A stretch of 64,000 bases of DNA from Ananas comosus. Its lineage: Eukaryota; Streptophyta; Magnoliopsida; Poales; Bromeliaceae. Every line of letters starts with the position of its first letter. Positions within the stretch are counted from its first letter, which is position 1. The notes beneath the pieces are model-generated. The model was not told the origin of the DNA, did not search any database, and saw only the letters and a program-made list of their open reading frames with translations. The DNA is taken from positions 6,246,483 through 6,310,482 of the forward strand of contig NC_033622.1 of assembly GCF_001540865.1 (NCBI RefSeq), written 5' to 3'. A program made the position numbers and the translations under genes. Positions 47,601-59,790 of the stretch are shown piece after piece.

Positions 47601-47810
47601 ATCAGCTCTGGCCCAGACATCTAAGCGGCATATCTTTGTACAAACCCAACTAAAGGCTAAGAAAGATTAATGGGTGAAGTTACAGGACCAACTCTCTCAA
47701 CTTCAAAAAATTCACCCTATGATGAAGCGAAGAAAGCGAGCAGCCAACCTGGCCCAATCAAATTTTGAAACCGAGTGGAATCAACTTAAAGACTTGTTAT
47801 CTCGATCTCT
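44656..47810 (+). pseudogene. Antisense PMD gene of Element II
   Basis: It is colinear with the Element I gene. The start (MAPIPSLPSSPFLDYTLLR) is at 44656. The PMD domain (LLYWLCHNLFCTRSQKIN; GEKLALGTYFLSFVYREI) lies at 45108-45700 and runs into 46048 in another frame. A basic Ser/Pro segment (SNKRPIESDQSPRPS) is at about 46437-46480. A Lys/Glu-rich low-complexity stretch lies at 46845-47060. The coiled-coil end (RLGALLDLIDQ to EWNQLKDLLS) is at 47235-47800. Probable introns 46170-46250 and 46338-46410 have GT...AG borders at the same gene positions as in Element I. Breaks: a one-base deletion near 44890, a TGA near 45046, a frameshift near 45650 and stops further on. Confidence 0.8.
46845..47062 (+). 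repeat. Purine-rich aagaagaggag tract in PMD gene
   Basis: About 200 bp almost only of A and G, encoding Lys/Glu/Arg repeats. It is absent at this length in the Element I copy, where the equivalent is a short KKRGMEKKKK. It is therefore an expansion. Confidence 0.75.
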
Positions 47811-48514
47811 TCTCTGTTTTCTATTTCTTAACTCGGCTGTAATATATTTCAAGCTTTCATTTGTATTTGACTCTAACTTTTTATTCCTTTTCCTACATGG
47901 ATGGGTAATCTTTTCTCAAATACTTTTCATTGATTGATTTGTCGTTTTCTAACCCACCTAATGTTTTAAGAAGTATGCATTACCTCTTGCAACTCTGTAA
48001 ATTTGGAATGGTCCTTCCCAATTTTTGGACTATTTCCTATACACTCGATCTTTTCGACCGATTGGAAGTATTAAGCTTAAAACCAAAGCTCCAACAGAGA
48101 AAGATTTGGCCTTGACTTTTTTATTGTATGCATTGCTTACTTGGCTCTGATATGCTTGTAGATGATCCAGTGCTATCAACCGAGCTTCATCCATTTTTTC
48201 TAATCTCTCATTCATTAAGGTTTTGTATTTGTTTTCCATTAGTTCCTTCTGTCTTTCGACTCGCAAAGAAGGAACCATTATCTCAGCAGGAACTACGGCC
48301 TCATGGCCGTATACTAATTGAAACGATGTCACCCCTGTTGCTGTTTTTACTGTAAAATATAGAAATCTCGGTAAGCGAATATCGAACTTTAGTCAAAATG
48401 ACCAAAGTGCGAGGTTGGTATGCTTCGGAAAGGCCGAAGGCTTCAAAAAGAGCAAAAGTGCATTGTGGAAGGTCTCGAAGAGCAACTTGGAGCAAATCTG
48501 CACCATTGCAGATT

Positions 48515-48745
48515 TTGTGCTCTCGGGGACCGGTCCCTGAAGGAGAGACCGGTTCCCGTACGTGCAGCCAGTGAGAAGAGAGAAAATTGGCTAAGTCCTG
48601 AGAGTTTTTCTCTCGGGGACCGATCCCTGCGGGAAGAGATCGGTCCCCGTGAGACCGGTCCCTCAGGGTGAGACTGGACCCCGGCTGCGTAAACTGCAGA
48701 GAGTGCTCTCGGGGACCGGTCCCTACTAGAGAGACCGGTCCCCGT
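48515..48745 (+). repeat. Reiterated GGGGACCGGTCCC palindromes in LTR
   Basis: Three to four units, each gctctcggggaccggtccc followed by a short spacer and the mirror gagaccggtccccgt. They start ~170 bp into the LTR, upstream of the leader. Confidence 0.85.
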
Positions 48746-49704
48746 GCCCGAAAAGTGCCCAGTCTGGGCAGTGTGAGAAGCAACAAGTTGAGGGGCCTAA
48801 ATGCATTTATGCATCATATGGGTTATATTGAGGGGCAAATGAGATGTTTCTCTCATTTCTCTCCTTCTTATTTCAGAAACAAGAGTTCTCTCTCTCTCTC
48901 TCTCTCTAGGAAATCTCTCTCTCCCTCAAGAGGTAGAGCAAGTAGGAGAGGTTGGAGGAGAAGAAGGCTAAGGAGAGGATTATCATCTTCTTCTTCCTCA
49001 TTGGTGCAAGAAAAAGGAAAGTTTTGAGGTAAGCTTTGCCCCCTCTCATGGTAGAACCCTAAGGTAGGTTTGATTAGACCTAGAAATAGTTTTAGTAGGA
49101 TCTCTTGGTGAATTTAAGCTTTCTTTTGCTTTTGGAAGAGATCAAAACAAGGGTTTTATATATATGTTATAGCTAGGGCACCCAAATTTGGGGCTTTTGC
49201 ATCGGTTGGTTCTAAAGGCAAATTGACCTTATAGAAACCTAATTAGGGGTGTTTCCGACGCGTTGGTGTGCTCGATTTAACGTTACGAAAAGTCTATGCG
49301 AAGTTATGAGCGAAAAAGCCTAATTTGGCTTCGTTTTGCCGCAGGCAAGGAAATAGGCGGCTAAGAATCGTGAAATTCGAACCCGAGCACCTTAGCAAGC
49401 CTACGAGGTGGGTGGTGCTTTCCAAACTCTTTGAAATTCCTTCTATATCTAAGTGTCACTTATTGAGCATGTATGTTTATAGCTTATCGTGCATAATAGG
49501 GTGAAATAAGAGTGTATGTTGCATGCTTATAGTTAAGATGCATTCGTCGTGGTTGAGAACCAATAAGAATTGTATAACCCTATATGTGCATGTATGGTGA
49601 CAAGAACTTAGCAAAGTTAAAGAACAAGTGGCATTATGACACAGAGGACGATGGGACATTGTGATATTGAGTACTAGAGTTATACACCTAGTAAAGTAGT
49701 GCGG

Positions 49705-49857
49705 CAAAGAACAATAAATGCTAGAGTTAGCATCAAGTGTGACAAAGAACAATAAATGCTAGAGTTAGCATCAAGTGTGGCAAAGAACAATAAATGCGAG
49801 AGTTAGCATCAAGTGTGGCAAAGAACAATAAATGCTAGAGTTAGCATCAAGTGTGGC
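49705..49857 (+). repeat. 38-bp tandem array (4 copies) in solo LTR
   Basis: Unit aaagaacaataaatgctaga + gttagcatcaagtgtggc, four near-identical copies. Each holds the inverted pair atgcta...tagcat. Confidence 0.9.
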
Positions 49858-51700
49858 GTAAAGAACACTAGAGTTAGTGTAATGACATGATCGAAAACAA
49901 AGAAGGCAAAGAACATGAGATTGAGACATAATGACATATAACCTTATAGTTAAGGGTCATTTGTGCATGGTTTCCTTATAGTTAAGGAATGGATTGAACT
50001 TGACATCCTTTGAGTTAAGGATTGGATCATACTCGCCATAGTCCTTGCTCGGTGGGTGGTAGCTCCCCCACGAGCGATGTGCTCCGGAGTTCGACATCAC
50101 TGGGTTGTAGTAGTTCCTCCCCAGAGGACGATCCCGTCGAGTCGTAGGAGTTTCTTCCTGACATTTGGGATTTCGAGTGGTGAGTTGCTTTGAGGCGAAA
50201 CCCCCGGGTTAGCCATGAGATTGAGATTGTGAATTGAACAAGAACCATGTTTTCATCATGAGTATTATTGATGAGCATTTTTATTGATGGCATTTGTTTA
50301 GGCATATTAGTTGCATATTATAGTTGGTTACTTATCTATCTGCTTCTTTCTATTATGCCTGAGTTAGACCTAGTGGGAAAGTCGGTGAGATTGGGGCAAA
50401 ACCCACTAGGAACTTCGTTGTAGTTCTCACCCCACTATTTCCACAGAGCCGGGACCGAGCGAGCCGGCGAGTGACCGCGGTAAAGTTATCGCGCTGTAGA
50501 CAGTGACCGCCAAGTTGGATTTTATATTTTGCTTGTAGCATACCCGTTCATCATCTTTTGTATTTGATGATTAGAGATATTAAAGAAATGAATGTAAGCT
50601 ATCTATATTGAAGAAATGTGATGTAAAGAAAGAAATGATAAAAAGCAATGTAAAGGCAAATGTGATTGTGATAGTTGAATGCTTGTAAATGGTTAAAAGT
50701 TAATCATTCTACTTGTGAGTTGTATAGTTTAGTATTCTTTCACTCTGGCTATTGCTTACCCTCGTGTAAGCCATTATGTATGTTTCCGCTTGTGCAAACT
50801 CTTTGCTTGAATTGTACATGTGTTGAGCCTAGGGCAGACAGGGGAGGCTCTGTCCGTTCGGCGTCTGTTCGACGTGCCTGGACCGGCCAAAGGGATCGGT
50901 CACAGGGCGTGACATTTACCGTCATCCGGCATGCCCACAACACTTCCGAAAGCTTTTCATTCCATTTCCTCGGGTGTTTTCCAATATGTCGTTTCATGAA
51001 GGTTTATGATAACTTTATTCACCGCTTCAGCTTGTCCATTGGCTTGAGCGTAATAGGGTGATGAATGAACCAACTTATATTTTCTTGACTCTATAAACCG
51101 AGAGAATTGTTCTCCCGTGAACATTGTCCCTTGATCGGTTGTAATCGTCTTAGGAATCTCAAAACGATGAATTATAGAACCTTCTACAAAATCTATGATA
51201 CCCTTTTGGGTGACCAGTCTAGTAGGTTTTGCCTCTACCTACTTGGTAAAATAGTCTACGGCCACTATTAAGAACTTATGCCAGCAGAGGAGTTTGGCTG
51301 AATTTCTCCAATTAAGTCCATAGCCCATCCTCGAAAAGGTTAAGATTTAATGATTGCATGCATTTCGGAAGCGGGACCCTTTGCACCGAGCTATGAAATT
51401 GACACTTTTGACATCATCTGGTATACTTTACGCAATCTTCTTGCATAGTTGACCAGTAATACTCTATGCTGAACCGTCCATCTTAATCTCTTTCCGGCTA
51501 AATGTGCTCCACACAAGCCTTCGTGGGCTTCGCCCATAACTAGCAAAGCTTCCTCGGGTCCTAAAACACTTCAATAGTACTTCCTCGGCTATCCTCTTAT
51601 AGAGTTGCCCATTTAACAAGCAATTGCCGAGTGCTTTTTTCCGAATATGATATTCGACCCGTTATTAGGGTCGTCTAAGAACTCAATTAAAGGTTTTCTC

Positions 51701-53500
51701 TAGTCTTCCTGTGTTTTGATCGGAACAATCATCATTGGTTTGCGTATATGAATCGATGGTAACAACTTCTTTCTATTTCTACTTGATTCCCTTTTGGCTC
51801 TCTGTATCCTGCAGCCGACTAGCCAAATTATTGGCTTTCTCATTTTCTTCCCTTGATAGATGCACGAACTCTGCTTCACCGAAACTACAAAGTAACTCTA
51901 TTATTTTCTTCAAATAATTCTACAGATTTCAGTTTTCATATCGGTGTTCCCCATTTACCTGTTTGATCACCAATTGTGAATCACCGATGACTTTAAGTCA
52001 TCGTGCTTCTAATTCTCGTAAGATTTCAAGGCCAATTATTAAGGCCGATTATTCAGCATGATTGTTAGAATAGTCGAAATCCAATTTGAAAGCAAACTGG
52101 TAAGTGTAGCCTTCAGGAGACCATATAATTATTCTAGCTCTTGCTGATTCGGCTGTTTTTGATCTATCGAAATAGTATCCAAGGTTGACAACCAACCAAG
52201 CTCAGTACTAGTTCCTCAACCTCGGCATATGGATAATTAGTCAAGAAATCGACACATGGATGATCAGTCAAGAAATCAGCTATTGCTTGCCCTTTGACTG
52301 CTTTTGCCAGGATAAAATTAGGAGAAAATTTAGACAACGTTAACATCCATCATCCGATCCGTCCTCTTAATACAGGTTTGGATAACATATACTTCACTAG
52401 GCCAGTCTTACAGACAATTGATACTTCTACTGGTAGAATGTAATATCTCAGCTTAGGACATGCATAATATAACACCAGACACATCTTTTCTATTGCCGAA
52501 TAATATTTTTCAGCATCAAGCAAGTGCCGGCTAATATAATAAATAGCTTGTTCTTCTCTCTCACTATTTTTCTGAGCTAATAGACATCCTAAATTCTCTG
52601 CTGCAGCCGATATATATAACTTCATCGGTTGACCTTGGCGAGGAGGCATGAAGACTGGAGGCTTTGTTAAATACCTTTTTATGTTTTCAAATGCTTCTTG
52701 TTGTTCATCTGTCCAACTGAACCCCTCTCGATTCTTCTGCCGTAGCAATGGAGTGAATATTCCTATTCTACCGGCTAGGTTTGATATCAAATGCCACAGA
52801 TAATTAATTTTTTCCATTAGACTTTGTAACTCTTTTTTATTTCTTGGTAGCGGTAGTTCCATAATAGCTTTTGCTTTGTTTTTATCTATCTCAATTCCTT
52901 TTTTGTGTACTAGGAATCCGAGAAAATTTTCTTTTTAAATTATATTTTCTTATTCAGTTAAAGGCAAGTTTTAAATATGTCCAATGATCAGCTAGCGATT
53001 TGAATTTTACAACAATGTCATCAATGTAAACTTCCAACATTTTGCCGATCAAATTATGAAAAATAAAATTCATTGCCCTTTGAAAAGTAGCTCCGGCATT
53101 CTTTAAACAAAATGGCATTACTATCCATTCTTAGGTCCCAATAGACCCCAAGCATCTGAAAGCTGTTTATATGTCTTCCTTGGCAATGAAAAATTGGTTA
53201 TAACCTGCATGTCCATCCATAAAGGAGCCGGGCCGAGTTTACTAGCATGTCAGCTATGGGTTTCGGATATTCATCTTTAGGCATGACTAAATTTAAATTT
53301 CTAAAGTTAATGCAAACTCTAAGTTTGCCATTCCTTTTTCGCACTGGAACTATGTTAAAAACCCAATCAACATAACGGGCCACTCTAATAAAATCGGCAT
53401 TCAAAAGATTTTCTATTTTATTCTTAATTTGAAGTACAATACTCGGCTTAAATCTACTAGCCGGCTGTTTATAAGGCCTATACCTTTTTTAATAGAAAGC
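51701..53500 (-). pseudogene. Element II reverse transcriptase and RNase H
   Basis: RT in minus-strand order: NGKLRVCINFRNLN and PKDEYPKPIADMLV (53290-53370), GYNQFFIAKED (~53200), MPFCLKNAGATFQRAMN (~53080-53120) and the YIDD active site at 53017-53028. Then LPRNKKELQSLMEKINYL and the RNase H start EEQAIYYISRHLLDAEKYYS (52862-52350). The second, FDGS-type RNase H is degenerate over 51800-52200. Several frame breaks (near 53190, 52930, 52350). This is the domain set missing from Element I. Confidence 0.82.
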
Positions 53501-54443
53501 CAATATTCTACAATTTCTCGGCTCAATCCTAACATTTCCTCATCATTTCAAGCGAAGCAATCTTTGTATTTCATCAACAACTTCGTTAGCTTCTCCTGCT
53601 GCTGAGTCAAAAGCCTTGTGCTAATATACGTTGGTCGTTTGTTTTTATCCGACCCTACATTTACTTCTATTAAGGGATCTTGAGGCTCCAACTTTTTCTC
53701 GCCAACTTTGATCGGCGATTCTTCTATGGATTCCTATGTAATTTTATGGATTTTAGTGCTATTTTTACCAGATTCGGTTGTACTTTTCATTTTCTGAGCC
53801 GTACCATTTTTATTTGAGCCGGCTTTAGTATTTGACATTTCATCAAGCGTCTTTTCATCAACCCATATGGCCGATTTACTAGGTGATCTTTCCTCGGCCA
53901 CCTTAGCCAATTTGATACACGATATTTTATCGGCCAAATCGGTCGATTTGATGAAATAGCCGACCCCTTTGGTTGGCTCATTTTGCCGAAGCTCTTCTAG
54001 AGCTTCGGTTACTGACTTTTGATATTCCATTTCAACCAACTCGGTGGCTCTTCCGCCGCCACCAATGCTTCTTCGTCTTTCATGAGTACCAATTAGACTC
54101 CTTCTTTGGTGATCTGTACGAACGAAATCTGATCTGGGTCAATGTCAGCCCAATTGATATGGCCAATTTCTTCCAAGTTTATGTCTACCTTCTGAGGCCG
54201 TCCCTCGGCCCTGATTTCCTCCACGCGATCTCCGACCCACTGAAAAAGCTTCCTATGTAAAATGGATGGCACACACTCATTGGCGTGAATAAAATCATGC
54301 CCGAGTAGCAGGTTGTAGTGGCTATCTACATCCACCACGAAGAAGGTCGTTTGTAGAGTTTTGGATCCGACCATAAGTTCGACCGTGAGTGCGGCTCTCG
54401 CCTATTGACTATTTTTAGTGAAATCGGTCATGATTGTGTCACT
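53501..54443 (-). pseudogene. Element II protease (part 1) and pro-RT spacer
   Basis: The minus strand from 54443 reads MVGSKTLQTTFFVVDVDSHY, then NLLLGHDFIHANECVPS and HINWADIDPDQISFV, the second half of the protease region as in Element I. A charged spacer (MVEMEYQKSVTEALEELRQ; 54039-53734) follows before RT. A stop near 54092 and a frame change separate them. The upstream half is displaced by the solo LTR at 54449. Confidence 0.8.
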
Positions 54444-54448
54444 AGGTT

Positions 54449-56779
54449 TGTCACGCCAGCATATAAGGCGTCTACAACAAAGCGGTAAATAAAACAATAA
54501 TAAATGAGCATCTAGGAGTATCAGAGTATAGAACAACTAGGTTCTAGAATAAGGAGGTAAATAAAGGAACTAATCTACTAACAAAAACCATAAAGTAGTA
54601 CAATATGGAATCCAAATACAAGTACTAATCATATCCAAATGGTGATCTCTATACATGGATACAAAAATAGAGAGAGAACCACCTAGAAGCAACAAGAACT
54701 CTCCTCGCTCTCTAGCTAGCAGCGACTTCTTTACCACGATCCCGAGCCTCTCCCGGTGTGGATGGCTCTGAAAGAAAACCACAAAACAGGGGCGTGAGAA
54801 CTATTAAACAATAGTTCCCAGTGGGCAATTACTGACCTCAATGAAATGTACAACTAGGCTAAAAAGGGCAAAAGTAGTATATTCAACTATTAAAGGGAAA
54901 GAACAACATGCATATGAAACTTGAAATAAACTTACTAACTACTATGCCTCTACTTTAGCATAGATTTCCACGATATAAATGCTATTCTAGCATGAATATG
55001 CATAAGTATAACCAACATGATGTCCACAATGTAACTAGTAAAATGTCATTGTTTACTAATTTGTCTAAAGCCCAATTTGTATTTTGTTCAATGATACTCC
55101 AATCATGTAGGATCTACCCATGGGTAGTCCGGCTTATGCCGTGCCTAATGGCCCCGTGGTAGTCAACATCCCTATCCTAGGAATGAGCCTCCCCCACGGC
55201 ATCTCATTTCGGCGCCCAATCCCCCACGGGCGAGCTTATGTCGTAATGGCTATCTCCGGAGTGCAGCTTGTGGGGAGCGACCCTCACAAACATGTGCGAA
55301 TGAGAACAATGGCAAGAAAGCGTAAATATTCGTCTCAAGTTCCAATGTCATCATGTCTAAAACATTGCATGAAGCTAGTGACCCAAAAGCCCATCTCTAT
55401 GTCATCATATAGAAGTTTAACCATTCATTAGGTTGGATGCCCCTTTATGGCATTTTTGTCTACTATGTCAAGTGTGAGATCTAAATCCAAGAGCATATTA
55501 TATAAGTCATTTTCTTTGCAAGAAACATAATTTCAAACCATATAATAGAATGCTATTCTCATGCATGCTAACAATGCATATATCTCTCTCCACTATATAG
55601 AGGTAATTTTCATAAAATATAGCACATGTATTTCAAGCATTCCAAACATCTCGTATGCTCTATCTAGCATGAATATGCATGTATTTCTATTTTACGACAT
55701 TTAAAAAGTGACATAGGTGAAGTTTTTCTCATTTCGAAGAAGTCAAACCCACCGAGACTCCTCGTAACCCTTCGTTTGCGCCGACGAAGGTGTCCACTAC
55801 TCTCCTAGCTCCCTAAAGATAATATTAAGAGAGTTAAACGCAACGAACGAACAACCCTAAGCTCAAACATTAATCAACCCAAGAAAAGGCCAAAATCTCA
55901 ACTTATAAGGTGAAAACCTCTCTCAATCTCCAAATGAGAGTTAGAGTCCTTCTAATCCAACCTAAACAAAGGTTCTAACTCAATCAATAGAGTTCCAAAA
56001 GCCTCTAATCAAAAATTCCCATTTTAAACCCTAATTTTCACATTCTAGGATTTTATCTCAAGAAATCCATCAAAACATGGATCAAAAGGGAAAAACATGC
56101 TACTAACCTCTTTAGAAGCTTCAAATAAGGCTTAAAATGAGCTAGGGCTGAGAATCTTCCCTCCAACAAGTTTCAACCCGAGCTCCCAAGCTTCTCCCAT
56201 GGTGGAAATAGCACTAAGAAGCAAAAAGAGGCCAAAAGAGAGGATTAAACCTCAAAAATCCCAACAAAATAGTAAAAGATCAAAGAGAAGAAGTGGAGGG
56301 CTCCTTACCTTTCTCTCCTTAGTTTCCAAGCTCAGAGAAACATCCAAGGGCATGGGGGGTACTTGTAGTATTGCTACAATAACAAAAACACCCCTTAAAA
56401 ACTGCCAGACTGCAGTCTGCACTGAGTACCGGTACCATCGAAAAAGAGTACCGGTACCAGTTACTGTACACACAAACCCGAACCTCGGGATGGCAGAAAA
56501 CAGCCCTTGATACCAGTACAAACCCGATGTTGTACCGTTACCACCTCCTATTCCGGTACAAGCTCAATGCTGTACCGGTACTCTGCTCTGTAGAGTCAAA
56601 CCCAAGAGCAGCCCAATTTCTTTCACTTTAGAGGTTTGGTGCTAAGTTTTAAGCCTTGATTCTCGAGATGTGAGCCATAAGTCGGAACACTGTCAACGAC
56701 CCTCCAGAATATCTGGAAAAATTCGAAACACAGATCAAACACTCGAACCTCACAATTTGCAAAGGTCCAGTGTGTTACA
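54449..56779 (-). mobile_element. Solo LTR, 2.33 kb, reverse, in Element II protease
   Basis: Plus strand TGTCACGCCAGC...GTGTTACA flanked by a perfect duplication aggtt (54444-54448, 56780-56784). Its minus-strand start carries reiterated GTACCGGTAC palindromes (56420-56585). The conserved block gttcccagtgggcaatt is at about 54815. No coding domain. The hairpin pair near the end of the other LTRs is not evident here. Confidence 0.9.
56418..56585 (-). repeat. Reiterated GTACCGGTAC palindromes in LTR
   Basis: About six variants of gtaccggtac spaced ~20-50 bp apart, in the same LTR zone where other LTRs carry GGGACCGGTCCC. Confidence 0.8.
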
Positions 56780-56784
56780 AGGTT

Positions 56785-56925
56785 TGAGTTCATCCTCACT
56801 CTTACCCAATTTCTTGAAAAATAATATAGGCATGACATTGACCATCGCCCCACTATCCACCATCACTTGGCCTACAAGTCGTCATTCTATCAAATCCCTA
56901 ACGAATAAAGGCCTGACAAACCCCA
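56785..56925 (-). pseudogene. Element II protease (part 2, active site)
   Basis: The minus strand encodes the GQVMVDSGAMVNVMP-type active-site block and FFKKLGKSEDEL, between two insertions. Here the triad reads DSG, the usual form, unlike DGG in Element I. Confidence 0.8.
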
Positions 56926-59582
56926 TGTGAAGGCTGAGTTTTTTTCTATATAAATTTGACATTGTTTTAAATGTTATTGTGTGCTTTCTAATGTTAAACT
57001 TGCTCGTCAATTTTTAGTGACAAAGGATTTAAAATAAAATTTTTACGCGATTATTACTTTTCACTTAAAGTGAATAGTAACTCGGGTTTTCGGGAGAGGC
57101 CATTGTGCGAGATGGCTTCTGGCGTGTATCGGACTCCGTTCACAGTGATCCAATAGCTCGTTTTCAACTGTCTGAATATTCCAGACCCTTTGGCGCTGAC
57201 GGATCGTGGTTTTGACGCATGATTTTTGAGAACATAAGATTTTATTGCAAAGTGGGTTTTTGTTCTTTATCGTTTCTGCTTTTTAAAGTTTACCGTTGCT
57301 CTGTTTTGCGTGTGGACCCTCGGGCAGGGACCATTTTGTGAGAGAATGCTTGCATCGAGGGACTTTGGCCGCAATTTGGCTAAGTTAGGGGATTTGAAGG
57401 CGATTATTAGTTTATTTATAAAAGTTGCTTTTGAGGTGTTGGAAGAGGGTTTGTTTTGTCGTGAATCGGCGACCGTTCTAATGAAACAAAATCATAGGTT
57501 TGATGGTCTGGCAGTTTTGGAAGCGTTGGCGCGATCCCTCCGTAAATTCAACGAATCGATCGTCCGAAATTGTGCGTTTATCGAGGATGGGATGTTTTTG
57601 CAAAACGGGTATTTTTGTAAAACATCCAATATTTTATGTACTGTTTCACGAGGAATTGCATGTGGAGATGCATTAGCGCGTTTTACACATGCCCTGAGGG
57701 ACTCAAGTTCAAATTTAGAGTTTTCGGGGGGTTTTCGGCAATTATATATTTTGTATATATGTATAGTTTAGGGTTCCTTTCTCTTGAACCCTAACCCTAA
57801 CCTCCCCCTCTCCTCTCCCGAGCTCTGGCCACCGTCTCACCATTCTCTGGCACCGCCGCGTGCCTCCCCGACTGCCGGCGACCCTCCCCAGGCCGGCCAA
57901 ACCTACTGCCACCTTTCTCTCTCTCTTTCTCAAGCTCTCCCTCTTCATCTCTCCCTCTCTAGACCCGACGCGACCAGGGGAGCCGTGCCTGTGTGGATCC
58001 TCTTTCCCCCATCTCCTGGACCTCCGGCGACCACCTCCGGCCATCCCTGTGCCGCCAGAAGCCGCCGCAGCCGCCGCTTTTCCCGTTTGGTGCAGTTTTT
58101 GGCACTGGCAGCTGAGGCTACTTGATGCGCCGCTGCCACTGCCGCAGCCCTCAGCCGTCACCGCCACCCTCAGCCGCCGCCGTCGCCTCCCTCGGGCCTC
58201 AGGGGACCTGCTACTGTCGTCCCCAACCTATCCCGGCCGTCACCGTCGTTGGGAGGAGCCGCCGAGCCTGAGTCCTAGACACGGGTTGGCCGTACTTGCT
58301 TCCAGCGCCGCCGCCGCTGCTTCCCGCCGCCGGTCAAGGTGAGCACGGTGTTCCTCACCTTCCCCGCATCCACCCCTCGCCCGTGCGTGCATTGCCATGC
58401 AGCCGGCAGTCGACCGGAGCAAGCTTGCTCCGGCCAAACTCGAAATAGGGCATTTCTTGGGTTGCTCACTGTTCCGAGAAACCTGAGGCCTCCTAATCTT
58501 CGAGGAAGGGACGACGATGATTGTAACTCTTCGCCGATCATCGTGCTCACCTCAGTTTCTAACGGGAAGGCTTCATTTCGCTGTTTCAGCAATGTCGCTC
58601 CTTTGGGCCTTGTATTCTTGCACTATTCTTGGGCTCGGTGTGCTCCGCAGCTATTTTCGATGCCTTGGACAGTGAGCATGGGCTTCGCAGCGATGAGACC
58701 TAGCTGTTGGTGCCCTCGTTGGTCTTGAAATCGTGCAATAGCGGTGAGGTTGCCTTTTTAGTGTGTTAATTCATTAGTTTATGCTATTTATGTATTGTTT
58801 GAGGGCTTCCATGCAATTGTGACAGTGTGGGATGCCTCAGGCAGCATGTGACCACCTCGTATGACCCTCTGGACTGATTGTCCAAGTCCTCGATACTTTC
58901 GCGAGATCGAACCGTGTTTCGAAATGTTTTTTCGACGAAATTGTCAGTGAAACGTGTTTATGATGTAGGACTCACTTTGTGGAGTTGTGGATTCCCTAGT
59001 TTCATCGTTGAGCCTTGTTGGCTGGTTTCCCTTACTGTCCCGAAGTTTCGGAGACAACCGATGAGCGACGGAGGGTTTCGGTGTGGAAACGGCATTTTTG
59101 GGAACCCGGGTTGTCATTTCGGGTGCGTTTATGTTTACATGCACCCTGTACTTGTGGTTGCTATCCAACTACCTAAATTGGTGTGTTTACCTACAGCTGG
59201 TGACTTGGGTTGCTTATTGGTACCTCCCAAGGTATTTCCTTAGGTTAGGAATCGTTCGGGTGGACTTTCCGAAAATTTGGCGATTTCGGGATTGTGAGTT
59301 TATTATTTTCGAGTCGACTTGACGGATCTTGACTTGGTCTTTCGTAGGTCCAATCGACGTTCCTGCGAGCCTTGGGAGTTAGGCTCTTCTCCAGTTCAGG
59401 TGGGTACTTCGTTCTTGTAAGGACCTGAAAACTCGAGGTGCAGATCCGAAACTTTGATCTAAATTGATCGAAGGTGAGTTTGGGACGCTTCGGAAAGGCG
59501 GAAGGCATCGAGAAGGCATAAAGTGCATTGAGGAAGGCCTCCGAGAGAAAGTTGGAGAATTCCTGCAAGTGCAGGAATTATG

Positions 59583-59790
59583 CTCTCGGGGGCCGGGTCC
59601 CTCAGCCGAAGGACTGGTCCACGTATGTGTGGGAAATGGCAGGAAGGAGCCTACCTACATGTTTTGCTCTCGGGGACCGGTCCCTCAGTGAGAGGACCGG
59701 TCCCCGTAAGCGTGAAAATGGGTAGACAAACTCTTCCCGCAGGATTTGCTCTCGGGGACCGGTCCCTCTGTAGGGAGACCGGTCCCCGTA
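59583..59790 (+). repeat. Reiterated GGGGACCGGTCCC palindromes in LTR
   Basis: Three units of gctctcggggaccggtccct / gaccggtccccgta spaced ~85 bp apart, ~170 bp from the LTR start, as in the LTR at 48351. Confidence 0.85.

Larger units (their letters stand above)
48351..50914 (+). mobile_element. Solo LTR, 2.56 kb, in Element II integrase
   Basis: TGTAAAATATAG...GGGCGTGACA flanked by a perfect 5-bp duplication tttac (48346-48350, 50915-50919). The equivalent uninterrupted sequence is in Element I near 17420-17440. Features are ACCGGT palindromes at ~48515-48745, a CT-rich leader (48885-48930), a 38-bp tandem array, conserved block at 50368-50415 and the hairpin pair at 50832-50885. No coding. 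Confidence 0.92.
47885..51700 (-). pseudogene. Element II integrase, split by a solo LTR
   Basis: The C-terminal part lies at 47885-48350 (TSFQLVYGHEAVVPAEI down to the GRKDRVYRK region and a PSM-like end). The core and zinc region continue at 50915-51700 (MKRHIGKHPRKWNEKLSEVLWACR, then minus-strand sequence equal to the TTDQG and GWA.DLIGE blocks of Element I). The 2.56-kb insertion at 48351-50914 separates the WACR and TPFQLVYGHEA parts. Further stops and indels are present. Confidence 0.82.

Noticed and set aside
57786..57804. Interstitial telomere repeat (aaccctaaccctaacc)
   Set aside because: Only about two and a half units and not the plant TTTAGGG form; common in plant leaders as a telo-box-like motif.
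57742..58342. Candidate GC-rich host gene on either strand (160- and 141-residue frames)
   Set aside because: Frames overlap on both strands, are low-complexity Pro/Arg/Ala, and lie inside a TSD-flanked LTR insertion.
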